This document shows positions 28,488 through 39,998 of a stretch of 64,000 bases of DNA, in pieces (the first letter of the stretch is position 1; each line of letters opens with the position of its first letter). Position numbers and translations under genes: made by a program. Location: the NCBI RefSeq assembly GCF_010389155.1, contig NC_057768.1, positions 15,807,664 to 15,871,663 of the forward strand, in the 5' to 3' direction. This stretch comes from Erigeron canadensis (taxonomy: Eukaryota > Streptophyta > Magnoliopsida > Asterales > Asteraceae). A model generated the notes under the pieces. The model saw nothing but the letters and a program-made list of their open reading frames with translations. It searched no databases and was not told where the DNA came from.

Positions 28488-30770
28488 ATAAAGCTTTGTT
28501 CAGTCTATATACCCAATGTGGATGCTTTTCATTTATGAAGCCTGGAGTCTGCGTAACATACACTTCTTCTTCCAATGTGCCATTCAGAAACGCACTTTTT
28601 ACATCCATCTGGAAAACCTTGAATTGTAAGTGAGCAGCATAAGCCAAGAAAATTCTGATGGCTTCAAGTCTTGCAACTGGAGCAAAAGTTTCATCGAAAT
28701 CAACACCTTCTGCCTGACAATAACCCTTGGCAACTAATCTAGCTTTGTTTCTGACAACGTTGCCATCTTCATCCATCTTGTTCCGGTAGACCCACCTCGT
28801 TCCAATGGGTTCTCTCTTTAACCCTGGAGGACAAGGAACAAGCTCCCAAACATTGTTCCTGTCGAACTGGTTGAGTTCTTCTTGCATAGCTTCAACCCAG
28901 CTTGGATCTGCCATAGCCTCGTCAATCTTCTTCGGTTCAATTAGTGATAAGAAGGTGACGTTCAAGCATTGATCACTTGTGGCTCTTCTAGTCTGAACCC
29001 CACTATCTGGATTGCCAATAATCTGCTCAATGGGATGAGCAGCAGTCCATTTAGTGTATTGACTAGGTTGGTGTAATACAACATCAGTGCAAGACACCTG
29101 ACGATCTCCAACTGTTGCAGCAACAGGAGGAGAATCAGTCCAAACTACTTCAACTTCATCATTATTGTCAACTGAAGAGTTAACATGATTATCTTCAAAC
29201 AAAGGTATCTCTTGAAGAACTGGAGAAGCTTGAACTGGTTCTGATGTTGTTGTGGCACGCACATCAGATCCAATTACCAGTTTTTCAGGTAGGTTAAAAC
29301 TGATAGAAGGATAGAATGAGGTGTCACAGAAGTTCTTCTTTACCTTAACTGGTTCCAAGACTTGGTGTTTGGAAACATTTTCTGGTGTACTAACTGATTG
29401 ATGAACCTGATCAGATACACCAAAATCAACTGGGACAACTGAAGATAAATCAAGGGTTGGTCTTTTGTTGATTGCTTCATTTGATTCATCGAACGTGACA
29501 TGAATTGTCTCATGTACCTTTTGGAGTCTATAATTATAAACTCTATAGGCTTTTCTAATATTTGAATACCCCACAAAGACACCTTCGTCAGCTTTTGCAT
29601 CAAATTTTCCCAACTGACTGGAATCGTTTAAAATGTAAACTGGACAGCCAAATACATGGAAATATCCAACATTTGGCTTACGATTCCTGAGGACTTCATA
29701 GGCAGTCTTCCTATGTCTCTTGACATAAACTGACCGGTTTTGGGTGTGACACGCAGTTGCTACAGCTTCAGCCCAAAAACAGGTGGGAAGACCAGATTCA
29801 GATAACATACTTCTGGCAGCTTCAATCAATGTGCGATTCTTCCTTTCAACCACACCATTTTGTTCTGGAGAACGAGCTGACGAGAAGTTTTGAGAAACGC
29901 CAGTGTCAGTGCAAAATGTCTCCAATTCTTTATTCATGAATTCTGTACCGTTATCACTTCGCAACTGACAAACTTTCTTGGTAAACTTGAGCTCAATTCG
30001 CTTGATGAGAGAGATAATTTCACCAGATGCATCACTCTTTGATCTGATAAATATCACCCAACAAAATCTGGTGTATTCATCGACCACAACCAAAGTGTAC
30101 CTTTTACCAGCTTTAGTTTGAACATTCACTGGACCAAAAAGGTCCATATGAAGCATGTGAAGAGGTTCAGTGATGCTGAAATTCTGTTTGGTCTTGAAAC
30201 TGGCTCTTTTCTTTTTGCCCATTTCACACCCTGGACATGGCTTCTCCCTTTTAAAGGAAAACAAAGGTATCCCATCAACTAGTTGCTTTCTTGACAACTT
30301 GTTAATGTTTTTGAAGTTAAGATGGGATAACCGTTTATGCCACAGCCAGTTGGTGTCCTCATCAACCTTGACATAGAAACAATGCTCTTTTGGAGTAGGC
30401 TCCATGTTCATGATGTACACATTCCCTTTTCTTGGTGCAATCATTACTACCTTCCAATCCTTGTTAAAAACAGTGCCTTGAGCAATGTCGAACAGTACCC
30501 TATATCCATCATCACAAAGTTGACTGACACTTATCAGGTTATATTTCAAACCATTTACAAATGCAACCTTAGTGAATTGAATCTGCCCATTGTCAACAAC
30601 ACCATATCCTTCAGTTTTCCCACTTCCATCATTACCAAATGTCACTGCAGGTCCATCACATGCAGTGAACTCTTCCAGCAGGGGCTTACATCCGGTCATA
30701 GTCCGGCCAGCTGCGCTGTCCAGATACCAAATATTTTTGTTTCGATCGCCCTGCACACCCAAGTTAGTGA
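28453..30770 (-). CDS. copia pol: protease, integrase, RT fingers (RT truncated)
   Basis: About 770 codons. In order: protease ([13 protein letters not shown] near residue 12; usual motif D-S-G, here D-S-A); gag-pre-integrase zinc region ([18 protein letters not shown] ... [10 protein letters not shown]); integrase core with [18 protein letters not shown] and [10 protein letters not shown] supplying D, D and E; then RT fingers ([52 protein letters not shown]) up to [13 protein letters not shown], where it stops. The palm with the YVDD box is deleted, roughly 200 residues judged by family length. Pol is offset from gag, beginning about 10 nt after the gag stop in a different frame, which suggests frameshifting or reinitiation. 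Confidence 0.9.
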
Positions 30771-33176
30771 TCAGTTATTTTTGTGAACCCATCTTTTCTT
30801 GATGGGTCCACTGGACTTCTTCCGAGAAGTCCCATGTGCTTGACTAGGTGTTGAACTGGATGAGGAAACTGGAGGGTTCTCTCCAGTTTCTGGAATAAAA
30901 ACAATTGGTTTCAGTGGAACATTGACCTCCTTTTTCTTTTCGATGTATGCTCCTTTCTGAGCAGATTGTTTTATCTTTTGTTTTTGAGGAGGAGTTTTGA
31001 CAATTTGTTTTTCAACAGAAGAGGATGCACCTCCTTCCAAATTCTTAATTCTGGCAGTACAACTTTGTACCTGCCTTGACAAATTTTGGATTTGATTTTC
31101 CATTCTTACCAAAATGTTTTTTTCTTCAGGCTGCTGGCCTTTGGACTTTGGCTCAGCGGGGGTTTTAGTCTTTAGAGTTGAGGACTCACTTGACTTATGA
31201 GGTAAAGAATTGTCACCATATTCCTTTTTAACTGTAGCTTTAGCCTTCTTGGCTCCAGTTTTGACCTCAACAGGGTTGGTCTTAGTGGATTCAGATTTGA
31301 TTGTGCCAGAGGAATCATAAGGTGTTTCAATTTTAACAGATTCTGGCAATTGGTGAATTGTGGGTAAAACAGCTGCCATCTGAAGATCACCAGATTTCCA
31401 GGCAGTTTTTTGAGCATCAATGGTTTTAGAAAAAGCGTCATAATTTTTACCAGATGCTTGAACCCAAGAATTAATAACCATATGTTCTTTTTCAAGATCA
31501 AATTTCAGTTTTTGGTTATCTCTTTCCAATGCCTCGTTTTTCAAATCTGACTCTTTAAGAGCCAACTGGACACTTTGCAAATCATTTACTTGACTTTTCA
31601 TGTTGTTTAATTCAACCAAAACTGTTTCTAAATATCTTTCACAGTCAGTTCTCATGGTTTCAACAAATAACAAGTCATCATTCAATGATTCAGCAATATC
31701 CAATTTCAGTTCTGAATCAATTTCGATATCATAATCCCTTACCTTCTTTAAAATGATATCAACCCATCTTCCAGATACAACATCATCCTTCACCACTGGT
31801 TGTTGACTCTCCAATGCCATGAAACACATATCTCTAATCTCTTCTTCATCATCAGATGAATCATCAGAGAGTTCCCATTTCCCTTCAGTTTGAGCCATCA
31901 TGCACTTGTTCTTTTCTTTCTCATTATTTTGTTCAAGAGACATGAGAGCAATCTGGGCCTTAAGTTTCTTGTATTTGGCCTTATAATCATCAGTTTTAAC
32001 AAAGTTTGGGACAATAGGACCAGTTTGGTAGTTCATCTGACTAGATCTGCATTCCTTCATGAAATGGCCTTTCTTACCACATTTATAGCAGGTAAGATTA
32101 GCCTTATCCATTGAGATTGAATTGGAAGCATTATTGGACCCATTAAATCGATTAGATTTATGCTTAAACCTATTAAAGGTTTTAGCAATCATGGCAACCA
32201 GATCATCATCGTCAGTTTCCTCACAACCATCACTGAGATTAGTGGTTAGACCAGAGTTCAAAAAGTTGTTTAACATTTCCTTCATAGAATGTGACTGGAC
32301 ATTCTCAGTAGATATTAAAGCAGCACAAGGTTGCCCAGAAAAGTTGGCAGCCTTGGAACTCTGAGCATGGTTTAAAGCATCTTGTTCAGCGAGTAATCTT
32401 GCTGCATCATTATCTTCAGTAAATCTGAAGGCTCCATAAAGAGAGGCAAGAGTATGGCTATGCAAGGTCTTTCCTTGTCTTAAGACAAGAACCATGTGTG
32501 CCCATTTGGATGGCAAAACATCACAGAATTTTTCAAGAAGAATATCCTTATCCTTCTCCACTCCCAAGCCTCTAAGTTGATTAATTAGGCCAGTAAATCT
32601 GGTATAAGTACCAGTTAAACTTTCATTGGGAAGAGCAAAGAAGGATTCATACTTCTTGTTGAGAGCAACCTTTCTAGTGACAATGGTGTCATTTCCTCCT
32701 TCAAACTGGAGAACTAATTCATCCCACATAGATTTTGCACTTGGAAATAGCACAAGAGTAGGAATTAGTTCCTCAGGTATAGCAGAAAGAATCATGTTTT
32801 TCAGTTTGGTATCAAGATCAACCAATCTGCGATCCTCATCTGACCAATGTTCCTCAGATTTTTCCCTGGTGCCTCTTCTCCCAGTGGGGTCGAGAAGAGG
32901 GCTAACACCACTGGACATGGGTGTATATGGCCCATCCTTAAGGATTTTCAACATATACCTCTCTATCCCACCAAAATGCAAGAGCATTCTAGCCTTCCAT
33001 GTACCAAATGTCTCACCATTCCCATCGAATTTGGGAACAGGAGAGTTGGAGTAATGTACATGAACGTGGTTAGCTCCAGGAGTAGGAGGAGGAGGAGGAG
33101 GGTTAGTATTTAAAGGAGTAGCAATATTAGGATTAGATTCATTTGGACCAGAACCATTCTCACCTTCAGCAGCCAT
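30771..33176 (-). CDS. copia gag (801 codons)
   Basis: Starts at ATG 33176 ([14 protein letters not shown]) and ends at TGA 30771-30773. It has a UBN2-type capsid domain ([56 protein letters not shown]), then a zinc knuckle [14 protein letters not shown] near residue 360 that binds genomic RNA. A long C-terminal extension follows with coiled coil ([20 protein letters not shown]) and Lys-rich tail. At 801 residues it is roughly twice an ordinary copia gag, which fits Sireviruses. The frame is intact, so this copy could still supply capsid protein. Confidence 0.9.
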   Translation of the reverse strand: MAAEGENGSGPNESNPNIATPLNTNPPPPPPTPGANHVHVHYSNSPVPKFDGNGETFGTWKARMLLHFGGIERYMLKILKDGPYTPMSSGVSPLLDPTGRRGTREKSEEHWSDEDRRLVDLDTKLKNMILSAIPEELIPTLVLFPSAKSMWDELVLQFEGGNDTIVTRKVALNKKYESFFALPNESLTGTYTRFTGLINQLRGLGVEKDKDILLEKFCDVLPSKWAHMVLVLRQGKTLHSHTLASLYGAFRFTEDNDAARLLAEQDALNHAQSSKAANFSGQPCAALISTENVQSHSMKEMLNNFLNSGLTTNLSDGCEETDDDDLVAMIAKTFNRFKHKSNRFNGSNNASNSISMDKANLTCYKCGKKGHFMKECRSSQMNYQTGPIVPNFVKTDDYKAKYKKLKAQIALMSLEQNNEKEKNKCMMAQTEGKWELSDDSSDDEEEIRDMCFMALESQQPVVKDDVVSGRWVDIILKKVRDYDIEIDSELKLDIAESLNDDLLFVETMRTDCERYLETVLVELNNMKSQVNDLQSVQLALKESDLKNEALERDNQKLKFDLEKEHMVINSWVQASGKNYDAFSKTIDAQKTAWKSGDLQMAAVLPTIHQLPESVKIETPYDSSGTIKSESTKTNPVEVKTGAKKAKATVKKEYGDNSLPHKSSESSTLKTKTPAEPKSKGQQPEEKNILVRMENQIQNLSRQVQSCTARIKNLEGGASSSVEKQIVKTPPQKQKIKQSAQKGAYIEKKKEVNVPLKPIVFIPETGENPPVSSSSSTPSQAHGTSRKKSSGPIKKRWVHKNN

Positions 33177-33220
33177 CGAAGCAGACCTAGGTTATAGAAT
33201 TGAAACAATTCAACCTGCCT

Positions 33221-33232
33221 GCTCTGATACCA
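33221..33232 (-). other. copia primer binding site, initiator Met tRNA
   Basis: Sense TGGTATCAGAGC, the exact complement of the plant initiator methionine tRNA 3' end, two bases after the 5' LTR. Confidence 0.9.
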
Positions 33233-33234
33233 CT

Positions 33235-34202
33235 TATTAGTCCCAACTATCACTAGATGGGTGCTGAAGACACCTCTATGTCGATGGTGAGTGAACTTTG
33301 CAACACGATCAATTAATCTGGATGTGACCAGTTTAGTTTGATCGTGTACCAGGTTAACTGGAATTAAGTATTAAAGTGACAGAATATTTAATACATGCAA
33401 TAATATAAATGACGAGTATATAAACTGGTGAGACAATATGTAATTTTCAAGTGTATTTTATTTATTACTTGTTTAAATAAAATACAAGGTTGTTGCAGAA
33501 CCAAGATAATACAAGAATGTAAATATCCTAACAACCCATGAATTACAATTGATCTAAACTTGGAAATTCTCCTAAACAATCGAAACACTTAGAGTTGTGA
33601 AATGTTTCTTTTTGCGATTGAGAGAATATTGCACAAGTTCACCAATATTGCAGAATATATGTATTTGCAAAGTTATTGAAACAGCTTGTGCAAGGACCTC
33701 TATTTATAGTCGAAGATTGAGCATGGGGATCTCAACTTCGATGTACAAATATGGTTGACAGCACACAAAAGTATTGTTTAAATAATCCTTTGTGTGTGTT
33801 AAATAAAGTAAGACAAAAGGTTACTTTATTCAACCACTCTACATCTTTGTATCTTTATCCAAAGACAATATCATTGTCCGGTTAAAAGGATGTAGAGTAA
33901 AAAGGTCCTCCTCGTAATCAGTGTAAAGCTTTGTAAGAGCATTTACACTGGAGGATTCTCCAGTTGATTGATCTGGTAGATTGTCAACTGGGCTTCGCTG
34001 CCATTGCCAATCTCTATTTTCCATTTGTTGTCTTTGACTTCAACTGGAAGGTCTTCAGATTCTAGTCGTCTGATCTCAACTGGAGGAAGTCATCAGTTGC
34101 TAAACCTGTACAATGCAACTGGACTTCTAATATTTCGGACAATTCCTCATGCTCTCCAGATGTCACTGGAGAGCTCCAGTTTAGTTAAAACTGGACCTAA
34201 CA
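33235..34202 (-). mobile_element. copia 5' LTR (968 bp)
   Basis: Bounded by the primer site on the inside and TSD aatga (34203-34207) outside. TATA box CTATAAATAG at 33709-33700. It matches the left LTR at every base I compared except a 10-bp indel, indicating very recent insertion. Confidence 0.9.
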
Positions 34203-35769
34203 AATGACAAAGTCAATCCAACTGAATAAACCGTTTATGCCTTTATGCAATGGTGGTTAGTTACTCCACCCGGAATACTCAAACGTAACTATGCCACGGG
34301 AGGTATCATGATTCCCAAACCACGTGACCACACACGCACCAGCCCCGAGGAGCTAGCACGGGTTAAGCTTAACACAAGACTTCATATATTGCTCGAGACT
34401 TTAATCTTTATATTAGTTTAGGTTACACTTTTACCTAAGCTAATCACATATCATCTTTTACTTTAGGGCCCTTAACGTGCACGTGACATTGCAATCCTAA
34501 TCATAAGTCAAGTGACTAGGTGTTCAAGCCATGTATACACACATTTAGCATTATCATTTCATCTTTTCATGATCAAATAACATAAACATTTCATCATTTC
34601 ATAACATGTATATTTACCTCACACCTTTGCAACCTGCATAAGTATTTCATACATCATAAAAGGTAAGTATAATATCCCTTAGCAACCTTCCATAGTCACC
34701 CATAATCATAAAACGTGCATACATATTCATTTGGGAAGTTTATCTTATAAAAACGTGTTTTGTTGTACCATCAGGTGACAAAAGATGTTATCTTACCTCG
34801 GTACAGCTTACCAACAAATTATGTGTATCTTACAGTGATTGCTAAGTGCTCCCGACACCCTAGAACGAGTATAAATGAATCATAAGTCAACTAGACACTT
34901 AAACACATCTTAGACCTTTTTGATGTTTGATCTTGTCGAGGGGAATAATGACCTCATCAAGATTGAACTCCAGACCCATACTAGCCATACTGATCTCGCC
35001 GAGGGGGGAAAGTTTCCTCGCCGATACTGATGACCAGATCAGTACTTTCCATCTTTATCCTAATTCGACTCTCATTCGACTTTAACACAACTCCAGGCCT
35101 TATGAATATCAAAAACACTTAAAATAAGACCAAAATCACCCCTTGAAAATACCAATTGATCCTTGAATCATTTACCATCATTATACAATCGATTAATCAC
35201 CTGAATGACTGAAAATCAATTAACGGATTGCAATTAAACCAACCCAAACCCTAAGGCCAGATTTGAATCTAATTGATTGACTCATATCATCAAAATCAAA
35301 GGGAAATCACCTCTATTACCTGTAGATGATCAAGAGGATGAGAATTCCTAACAAAACTTGCTCAAAACACCAATAAACGAAGAGATTTGATGAAGAATTG
35401 CTTTTGGGAAGGAAAAGGGGCGGCTTGGGGTTCTTTCTCACATAAAGATGCAGGTTTAAGACAATTAGGGAAGCCTAATTATCCTTTAACCCCTGGCTAT
35501 CACTTCTATAAGTTTCATTTTAAATCCCTTGACTTCTAAGCTAAACTTACTTAGCTTTATTCACTTACCGAGAGACATAACGATCTAACAAGCACTTAAC
35601 TTTCATAGATTTACTTTAATTACTTTCATTTAACATACTTTAATTAAATCATATTAAACACATAAGCTTTTAATCACATAATCCCGTTTAGGGCACATAA
35701 CTTAACGAAACCTAATGTTAACTAACTGAATAGTCAACAAGTCAAACACGAAAAGTTTGGGATGTTACA
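34203..35769 (-). mobile_element. T1 gypsy 3' LTR, proximal part
   Basis: Continuation of the LTR cut at 14637, after one TSD copy. Sense start is TGTAACATCCC at 35769. The middle shares GGGCCCTTAACGTGCACGTGACAT and TGCTCGAGACTTT-like phrases with 50700-50765. A duplicated TCGCCGAGGGG/TGTCGAGGGG phrase lies at 34932-35020. No ORF of note. Confidence 0.8.
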
Positions 35770-35786
35770 ATTACCTCCCCCTTAAG
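35770..35786 (-). other. T1 polypurine tract
   Basis: Sense CTTAAGGGGGAGGTAAT immediately before the LTR start TGTAACATCC. Confidence 0.85.
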
Positions 35787-37460
35787 AGGATTCCGTCCCC
35801 GGAATCTCGTCAGGAATGAACAAATGAGGATACTTCCCTTTCATCACGGACTCGGTTTCCCGAGATAGACTTTCACCATGGTTATGCTTCCATTTGATCA
35901 ACACAAGATCAATCATTTTCTGGCGTAGCTTCTTTTACTTTCTCCCAAATATTGCTACCGGTTCCTCAATCATTCTTTTCCGTGGGTCAATACTCACATC
36001 TTTAATAGGAATTACACTAGACTCCTCCGCTAAGCACTTCCTCAAATAAGATACATGAAATGTGCTGTGAATTCCATCCAAATCTGGAGGCAATTCCAAA
36101 TGATAAGCTACATCTTTGATACGCTTCAGAATCTTAAATGGTACAATAAATCGTGGACTTAACTTTCCTTTCTTCCCGAAACGAATAACTCCTTTCTTCC
36201 CGAAACGAATAACTCCTTTCCATGGAGAAACTTTCAGCATCACCATATCCCCAACTTTGAACTCAACTGGCCTTCTCTTCTTGTCGACATAAGTTTTCTG
36301 TCGATCTCTAGCTACACGAAGTGCTTCCTTTGCAATGTTAACTTTTTTAGATGTGATCTCTATAAGTTTAGGACCCGTAATCTACTTTTTGCCGGGCTCT
36401 AACCAACAAGTTGGAGTCCTACACCTTCTACCTTAAAGCATTTCAAATGGTGGCATTCCAATACTTGCATGATAGCTGTTATTATAAGCAAATTTAATCA
36501 TTTTCAAATGATCATCCCATGCTCCACCATACTCTAATATACATGCCCTTAGCATATCCTCCAATGTTTGAATTGTTCTTTCACTTTGCCCATCAGTTGA
36601 GGATGATAAGCGGTGCTCAAGTTTACTTTAGTACCTAATGCCCATTGAAGACTTTCCCAAAAACTAGATACATACCTCGTGTCTCGATCTGAAACAATAG
36701 ATAAAGGAACACCATGTTTTGAAAAATTTTCATCTATGTACATCTTCGCCATCTTGGTCAATGGTACATCTTGTCGTGTTGCTAAGAAATGAGCACTCTT
36801 CGTCAACCTATCAACAATGACCCATACGATATCAATTCCCTTTGGTATTCTAGGTAGCTTGGTCACAAAATCCATAGTAATATGATCATATTTCCATTTC
36901 GGAATCTTCAACTGATATAACAATCCATATGGCTTTTTGTGATCAGCTTTTACACGAGCACAAGTCAAACATCTTTCAAGAAAATGTGCAACTTCTCCTT
37001 TAATATTCGGCCACCGATAAAGTGGCTTCAAATCTGCATACATCTTTGTAGCACAGGAATGAACTGAATATCTAGACCTATGAGCTTCTTTAAGAATTAG
37101 CTCACGATTACCATCAAGCAATGGTACCCAAATTCGGCCTTTGTAGGTCTGAAATCCACGGCTGTTCATCTCCAGATCAAGTCGCTTCTTCTTACCAATA
37201 CCTTCTTTATCAACATTTTCTTTCAAGAGTGCCTTAACTTGAGCTTCTTTGATTCGTTCAAGCAAACCAAACTTGGCTTGGACAACCATACTCATCAATT
37301 TACAAGAAGAATTCTGCACCTTTCGACTTAATGCATCTGCAACAACATTTGCATTACCGGGATGATACTTAATTTCACAATCGTAATCTTTCAGAAGAGT
37401 TGACATGCCCAAGAAAGTGAACCTCTCAAAGCCATAATTCACACTTGGAAAAATTAGCAT
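35787..37460 (-). pseudogene. T1 pol: RNase H end, integrase, chromodomain-like tail
   Basis: Minus strand: RNase H end (DYDCEIKYHPGNANVVADAL), integrase zinc region (H...H, ERCLTC), core with ITMDFVTKLP and IVSDRDTRYVSSFW, then a one-base deletion at AYHPQ that throws the catalytic Glu out of frame. Further on come the [18 protein letters not shown] region, a GPY/F-like [25 protein letters not shown], and a C-terminal IDLVLIKWKHNHGES...KGKYPHLF segment like the chromodomain of Tekay/Del chromoviruses, after an in-frame TAA near 35935. A 24-bp tandem duplication gives VIRFGKKG twice near 36170-36215. Confidence 0.85.
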
Positions 37461-38110
37461 ATAACTTTTTCTCCCTAAGAACCTAAAGAACGGCTCTTAA
37501 GTGCTCACGGTGCTCAGCTTCAGACTTTGAATAGATAAGAATATTGTCAATGAAGACAATCACAAAATGATCTAAGAATAGATGACATACCCGATTCATT
37601 AGATCTATAAAAGCAGCGATAGCATTTGTCAACCCAATGGCATGACAAGGAACTCATAGTGCCCATAACGTGTACAAAAAGTTGTCTTGGCTACATCTTC
37701 CTTTTTGACTTTTAATTGATGATAGCCAGACCGCAAATTAATTCTTGAGAACTAAGAAGCACCATGGAGCTGATCAAAGAGATTATCAATACGTGGGAGA
37801 GGATACTTGTTCTTAACCGTTCGCTTATTCAGCTCACGGTAGTTTATGCACATGCGCATAGAACCATCTTTCTTTTTGACAAAGAGAACCGGAGCTCACC
37901 AAGGCGAGGAACTTGGACGTATGAAACCTTTGTCAAGTAGCTCTTGGAGCTGAGACATAAGCTCTTTCATTTCTGTAGGAGCCAAACGATATGGTGCTTT
38001 TGCAACAGGAGTAGCACCGGGTTCAAGATCAATTTGAAAAGTAACCTCACGGTCGGGAGGAATACCGACAAGATCATCAGGAAAGACATCAGAAAAATCA
38101 GAGTTTAGTA
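37461..38110 (-). pseudogene. T1 reverse transcriptase remnant
   Basis: Reads [20 protein letters not shown], then [56 protein letters not shown] and a [11 protein letters not shown] segment, with several stops. The catalytic box reads FIDNILIYS, so the second Asp is Asn. The RT end and RNase H start are missing between KKLYA and the 37460 frame. It is cut at 38110 against LINE C, so gag, the 5' LTR and its TSD are not present. Confidence 0.85.
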
Positions 38111-39369
38111 CAAGAAATGTGATAGAGCATCACATTTATTCACATATATGACATGCCATATATGTGTGAAATGAGCTAAAAACACAGCAAACAAATACAA
38201 CCACCTACAAACTAGAATTTGAAACAGAATTGTAGGACTTCAGCAGACGAGATTAACATCAATCATTAACTTACAACAGCAGGCTCATAGGTAAGTTCCA
38301 ATCCCGAATCAAATTCTTGACAGCCAAAGTATCTTTAAACTTCATTCCAATCAACTTAAGTCGAACAGTATGGAAATAATATCGCTGAGCACTTGATGCG
38401 TTCGAATCTTATTGCTATGTAGTCGATTGTTCCTTTCTTGCCAAACAAAGTATGTAGTAGCAGAAAACGTAAGCCTTGCTACCACATTTTTAAGAGATTT
38501 CTTGGCCGAAAGAGGAGTCAACCAATCAACAATGTCATCCAATCTGGCAGAAACATTAAACATAAATGGAAAGGCTTCACTAGAGACCAAACCTGTAAAG
38601 AGAAAGAACAATCAAAAACAAGTGGTTATGTGAATCAGGTCCTTGTTTGCAAAACGGGCAGCAAACAAGGTTTAGGTTCGTCATGCTACCTACATCCCAA
38701 CTTTTTAGCCTATCTTGAGTCTTTAGCTTCCTCCTTATCACCAGCCAAAGTAAGAACGCATGTCGCAGAATGCAATGAGTGGACCAAACAATATTAAGCC
38801 AAGGAACCATGGGTTGGCAATAACGAATTGAATCCCATACAAAAGGAGAGGAAAAATCTCGATCATTACCTTGTCCATCCTTCCATAAGATAGTGTCTTT
38901 TTTACCAGCCACTAAATTAGGGGGTGGAAGGCTTTTAAGAACTGGATAAAGATCATACCAGGCTGTCGGAAATTTCCATGCTCCATTCTCAACAATATCA
39001 GCAACCGAAAAGTTCAACCTATATCCAGCCAAGCGAATGTCCCTTTGATTAATAAAAGAGCATAATGGACCAGTCCAACTCCATGTATCAAAACATGCAG
39101 ACGTGTTGCAGCCATTGCCAATTGAAGAGCTTATATGAGTTCTAATAATCTCCCTAAGCTGTAATATCTTGCGCCAACCCCAGCTCGCACCAGCACGCAA
39201 GGGAACATCCCAAAAGCATTGTCCTTTTAACCTATATGAATGTATCCATTGAATCCACAAAGATTGACGATCATTGAAAATGCTCCAGATATGCGACACC
39301 ATCAGAGCATTATTAGCATCAGAAATACGCCTAATACCTAGCCCTCCTTCGTACTTAGGAAGACTTACT
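38111..39369 (-). pseudogene. LINE C, 5'-truncated, ORF2 C-terminus and 3' UTR
   Basis: From 39365 leftward: LPKYEGGLGIRRISDANNAL, SHIWSIFNDRQSLW, then zinc-binding CCPFCKQGPDSHNHLF, a frameshift near 38600, and TTYFVWQERNNRLHSN with another frameshift near 38360. The left end stops at GTACAAG, about 45 nt short of the usual LINE end, where T1 pol begins. The 5' junction at about 39365-39370 abuts LINE D ORF1. Confidence 0.85.
38116..38166 (-). other. paired stem-loops in the LINE C 3' UTR
   Basis: First (sense order): perfect 10-bp arms CACATATATG (38141-38150) and CATATATGTG (38157-38166). Second: AATGTGAT (38116-38123) and ATCACATT (38129-38136). Confidence 0.7.
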
Positions 39370-39998
39370 CTTGCTACTTATACAGATGATGGTTTGAATA
39401 TGATTGGTTCGAAGGTTGGGAAGCCTATTATGTTGGATTCTTTTACAACTAATGCATGCTTAGATTCTTGGGGTAAAACCAGTTATGCACGTGCATTATG
39501 TGAAATTGAGTTGACTAATGATTTTAAACAGAATCTAGTGATTGGAATTCCATAGTTGGGTGATAAAGGAATTTCGAAACAAGTGGTTCGTGTTGAATAT
39601 AAATGGAAACCTCCTAGATGCTCGGTTTGCAAAATTTTTGGTCATGATGATAATGAGTGTCCTAAAGTAATTAAGAAGACAAAATCTACTGTCAATGTGA
39701 ATGAGGATTCTGATAGTTTCCCTTTAGTGGGTAAGAAAAAAGGAAAAGGGAAGCACGTTGATAACAAACAGTGAGTGTTCCTCCTAATAATTTTAGTACA
39801 AATGGTTTTGATAAGCAATCTCATAAAGATGTGGCTTCAAGTTCTGGTACCTCTATTTTTATTCAGAATGCTTTTGGAATGTTTTCTACAAATGTTCACA
39901 AGGATGAGGCTGAAGATAGTGATACTAAGGTTATCTATGAAGAACCGTCTAATGTAACAGGGGCAAGCACTCATGCTGAAGAGGTTCTCAATGTTTAA
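39370..39998 (+). pseudogene. LINE D ORF1, C-terminal half
   Basis: Plus frame from TLATYTDDGLNMIGSKVGKP through DSWGKTSYARALCEIEL, a stop near 39553, then VRVEYKWKPPRCSVCKIFGHDDNEC with the zinc knuckle C-x2-C-x3-GH-x4-C, a Lys-rich stretch and a frame change near 39775. The last frame ends in GASTHAEEVLNV with TAA 39996-39998. The stop overlaps the ORF2 start ATG 39991. Confidence 0.85.

Larger units (their letters stand above)
22103..29663. repeat. duplicate of 14386-22002 (probable false duplication)
   Basis: Collinear with 14386-22002 over its whole length, including 235 bp of T1 LTR flank, the copia 3' LTR, ORFs c, b, a, promoter, RNase H and part of RT/integrase. Copy lengths are 7,617 and 7,561 bp. 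Differences are mostly one-base losses in short runs, concentrated at 22103-25600 here and at 20840-22002 in the other copy, that is, at the two edges facing the gap. Confidence 0.9.
14638..34202 (-). mobile_element. Sirevirus-like Ty1/copia retrotransposon, young insertion
   Basis: Minus-strand element with the 5' LTR at right (33235-34202) and the 3' LTR at left (14638-15615), bounded by a perfect 5-bp TSD aatga (14633-14637 and 34203-34207). Order in sense: LTR, primer site, gag, protease-integrase-RT, RNase H, promoter-like spacer, ORFs a, b, c, polypurine tract, LTR. The window contains the middle twice because of an assembly join at the N gap; without it the element would be about 11.9 kb. 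The LTRs differ only by a 10-bp indel. RT lacks its catalytic half, so the copy cannot be autonomous. The Sirevirus label rests on integrase-before-RT order, long gag and ORFs after RNase H. Confidence 0.85.

Noticed and set aside
14386..29663. Genuine tandem duplication of the copia element
   Set aside because: Only one outer TSD pair, break exactly at a 100-N gap, and error density rising to the gap on both sides favour an assembly overlap.
30740..30775. Intron between copia gag and pol (CTAAC...TGCAG before pol)
   Set aside because: The acceptor-like sequence is suggestive, but no convincing donor is visible; ordinary frameshift or reinitiation explains the layout.
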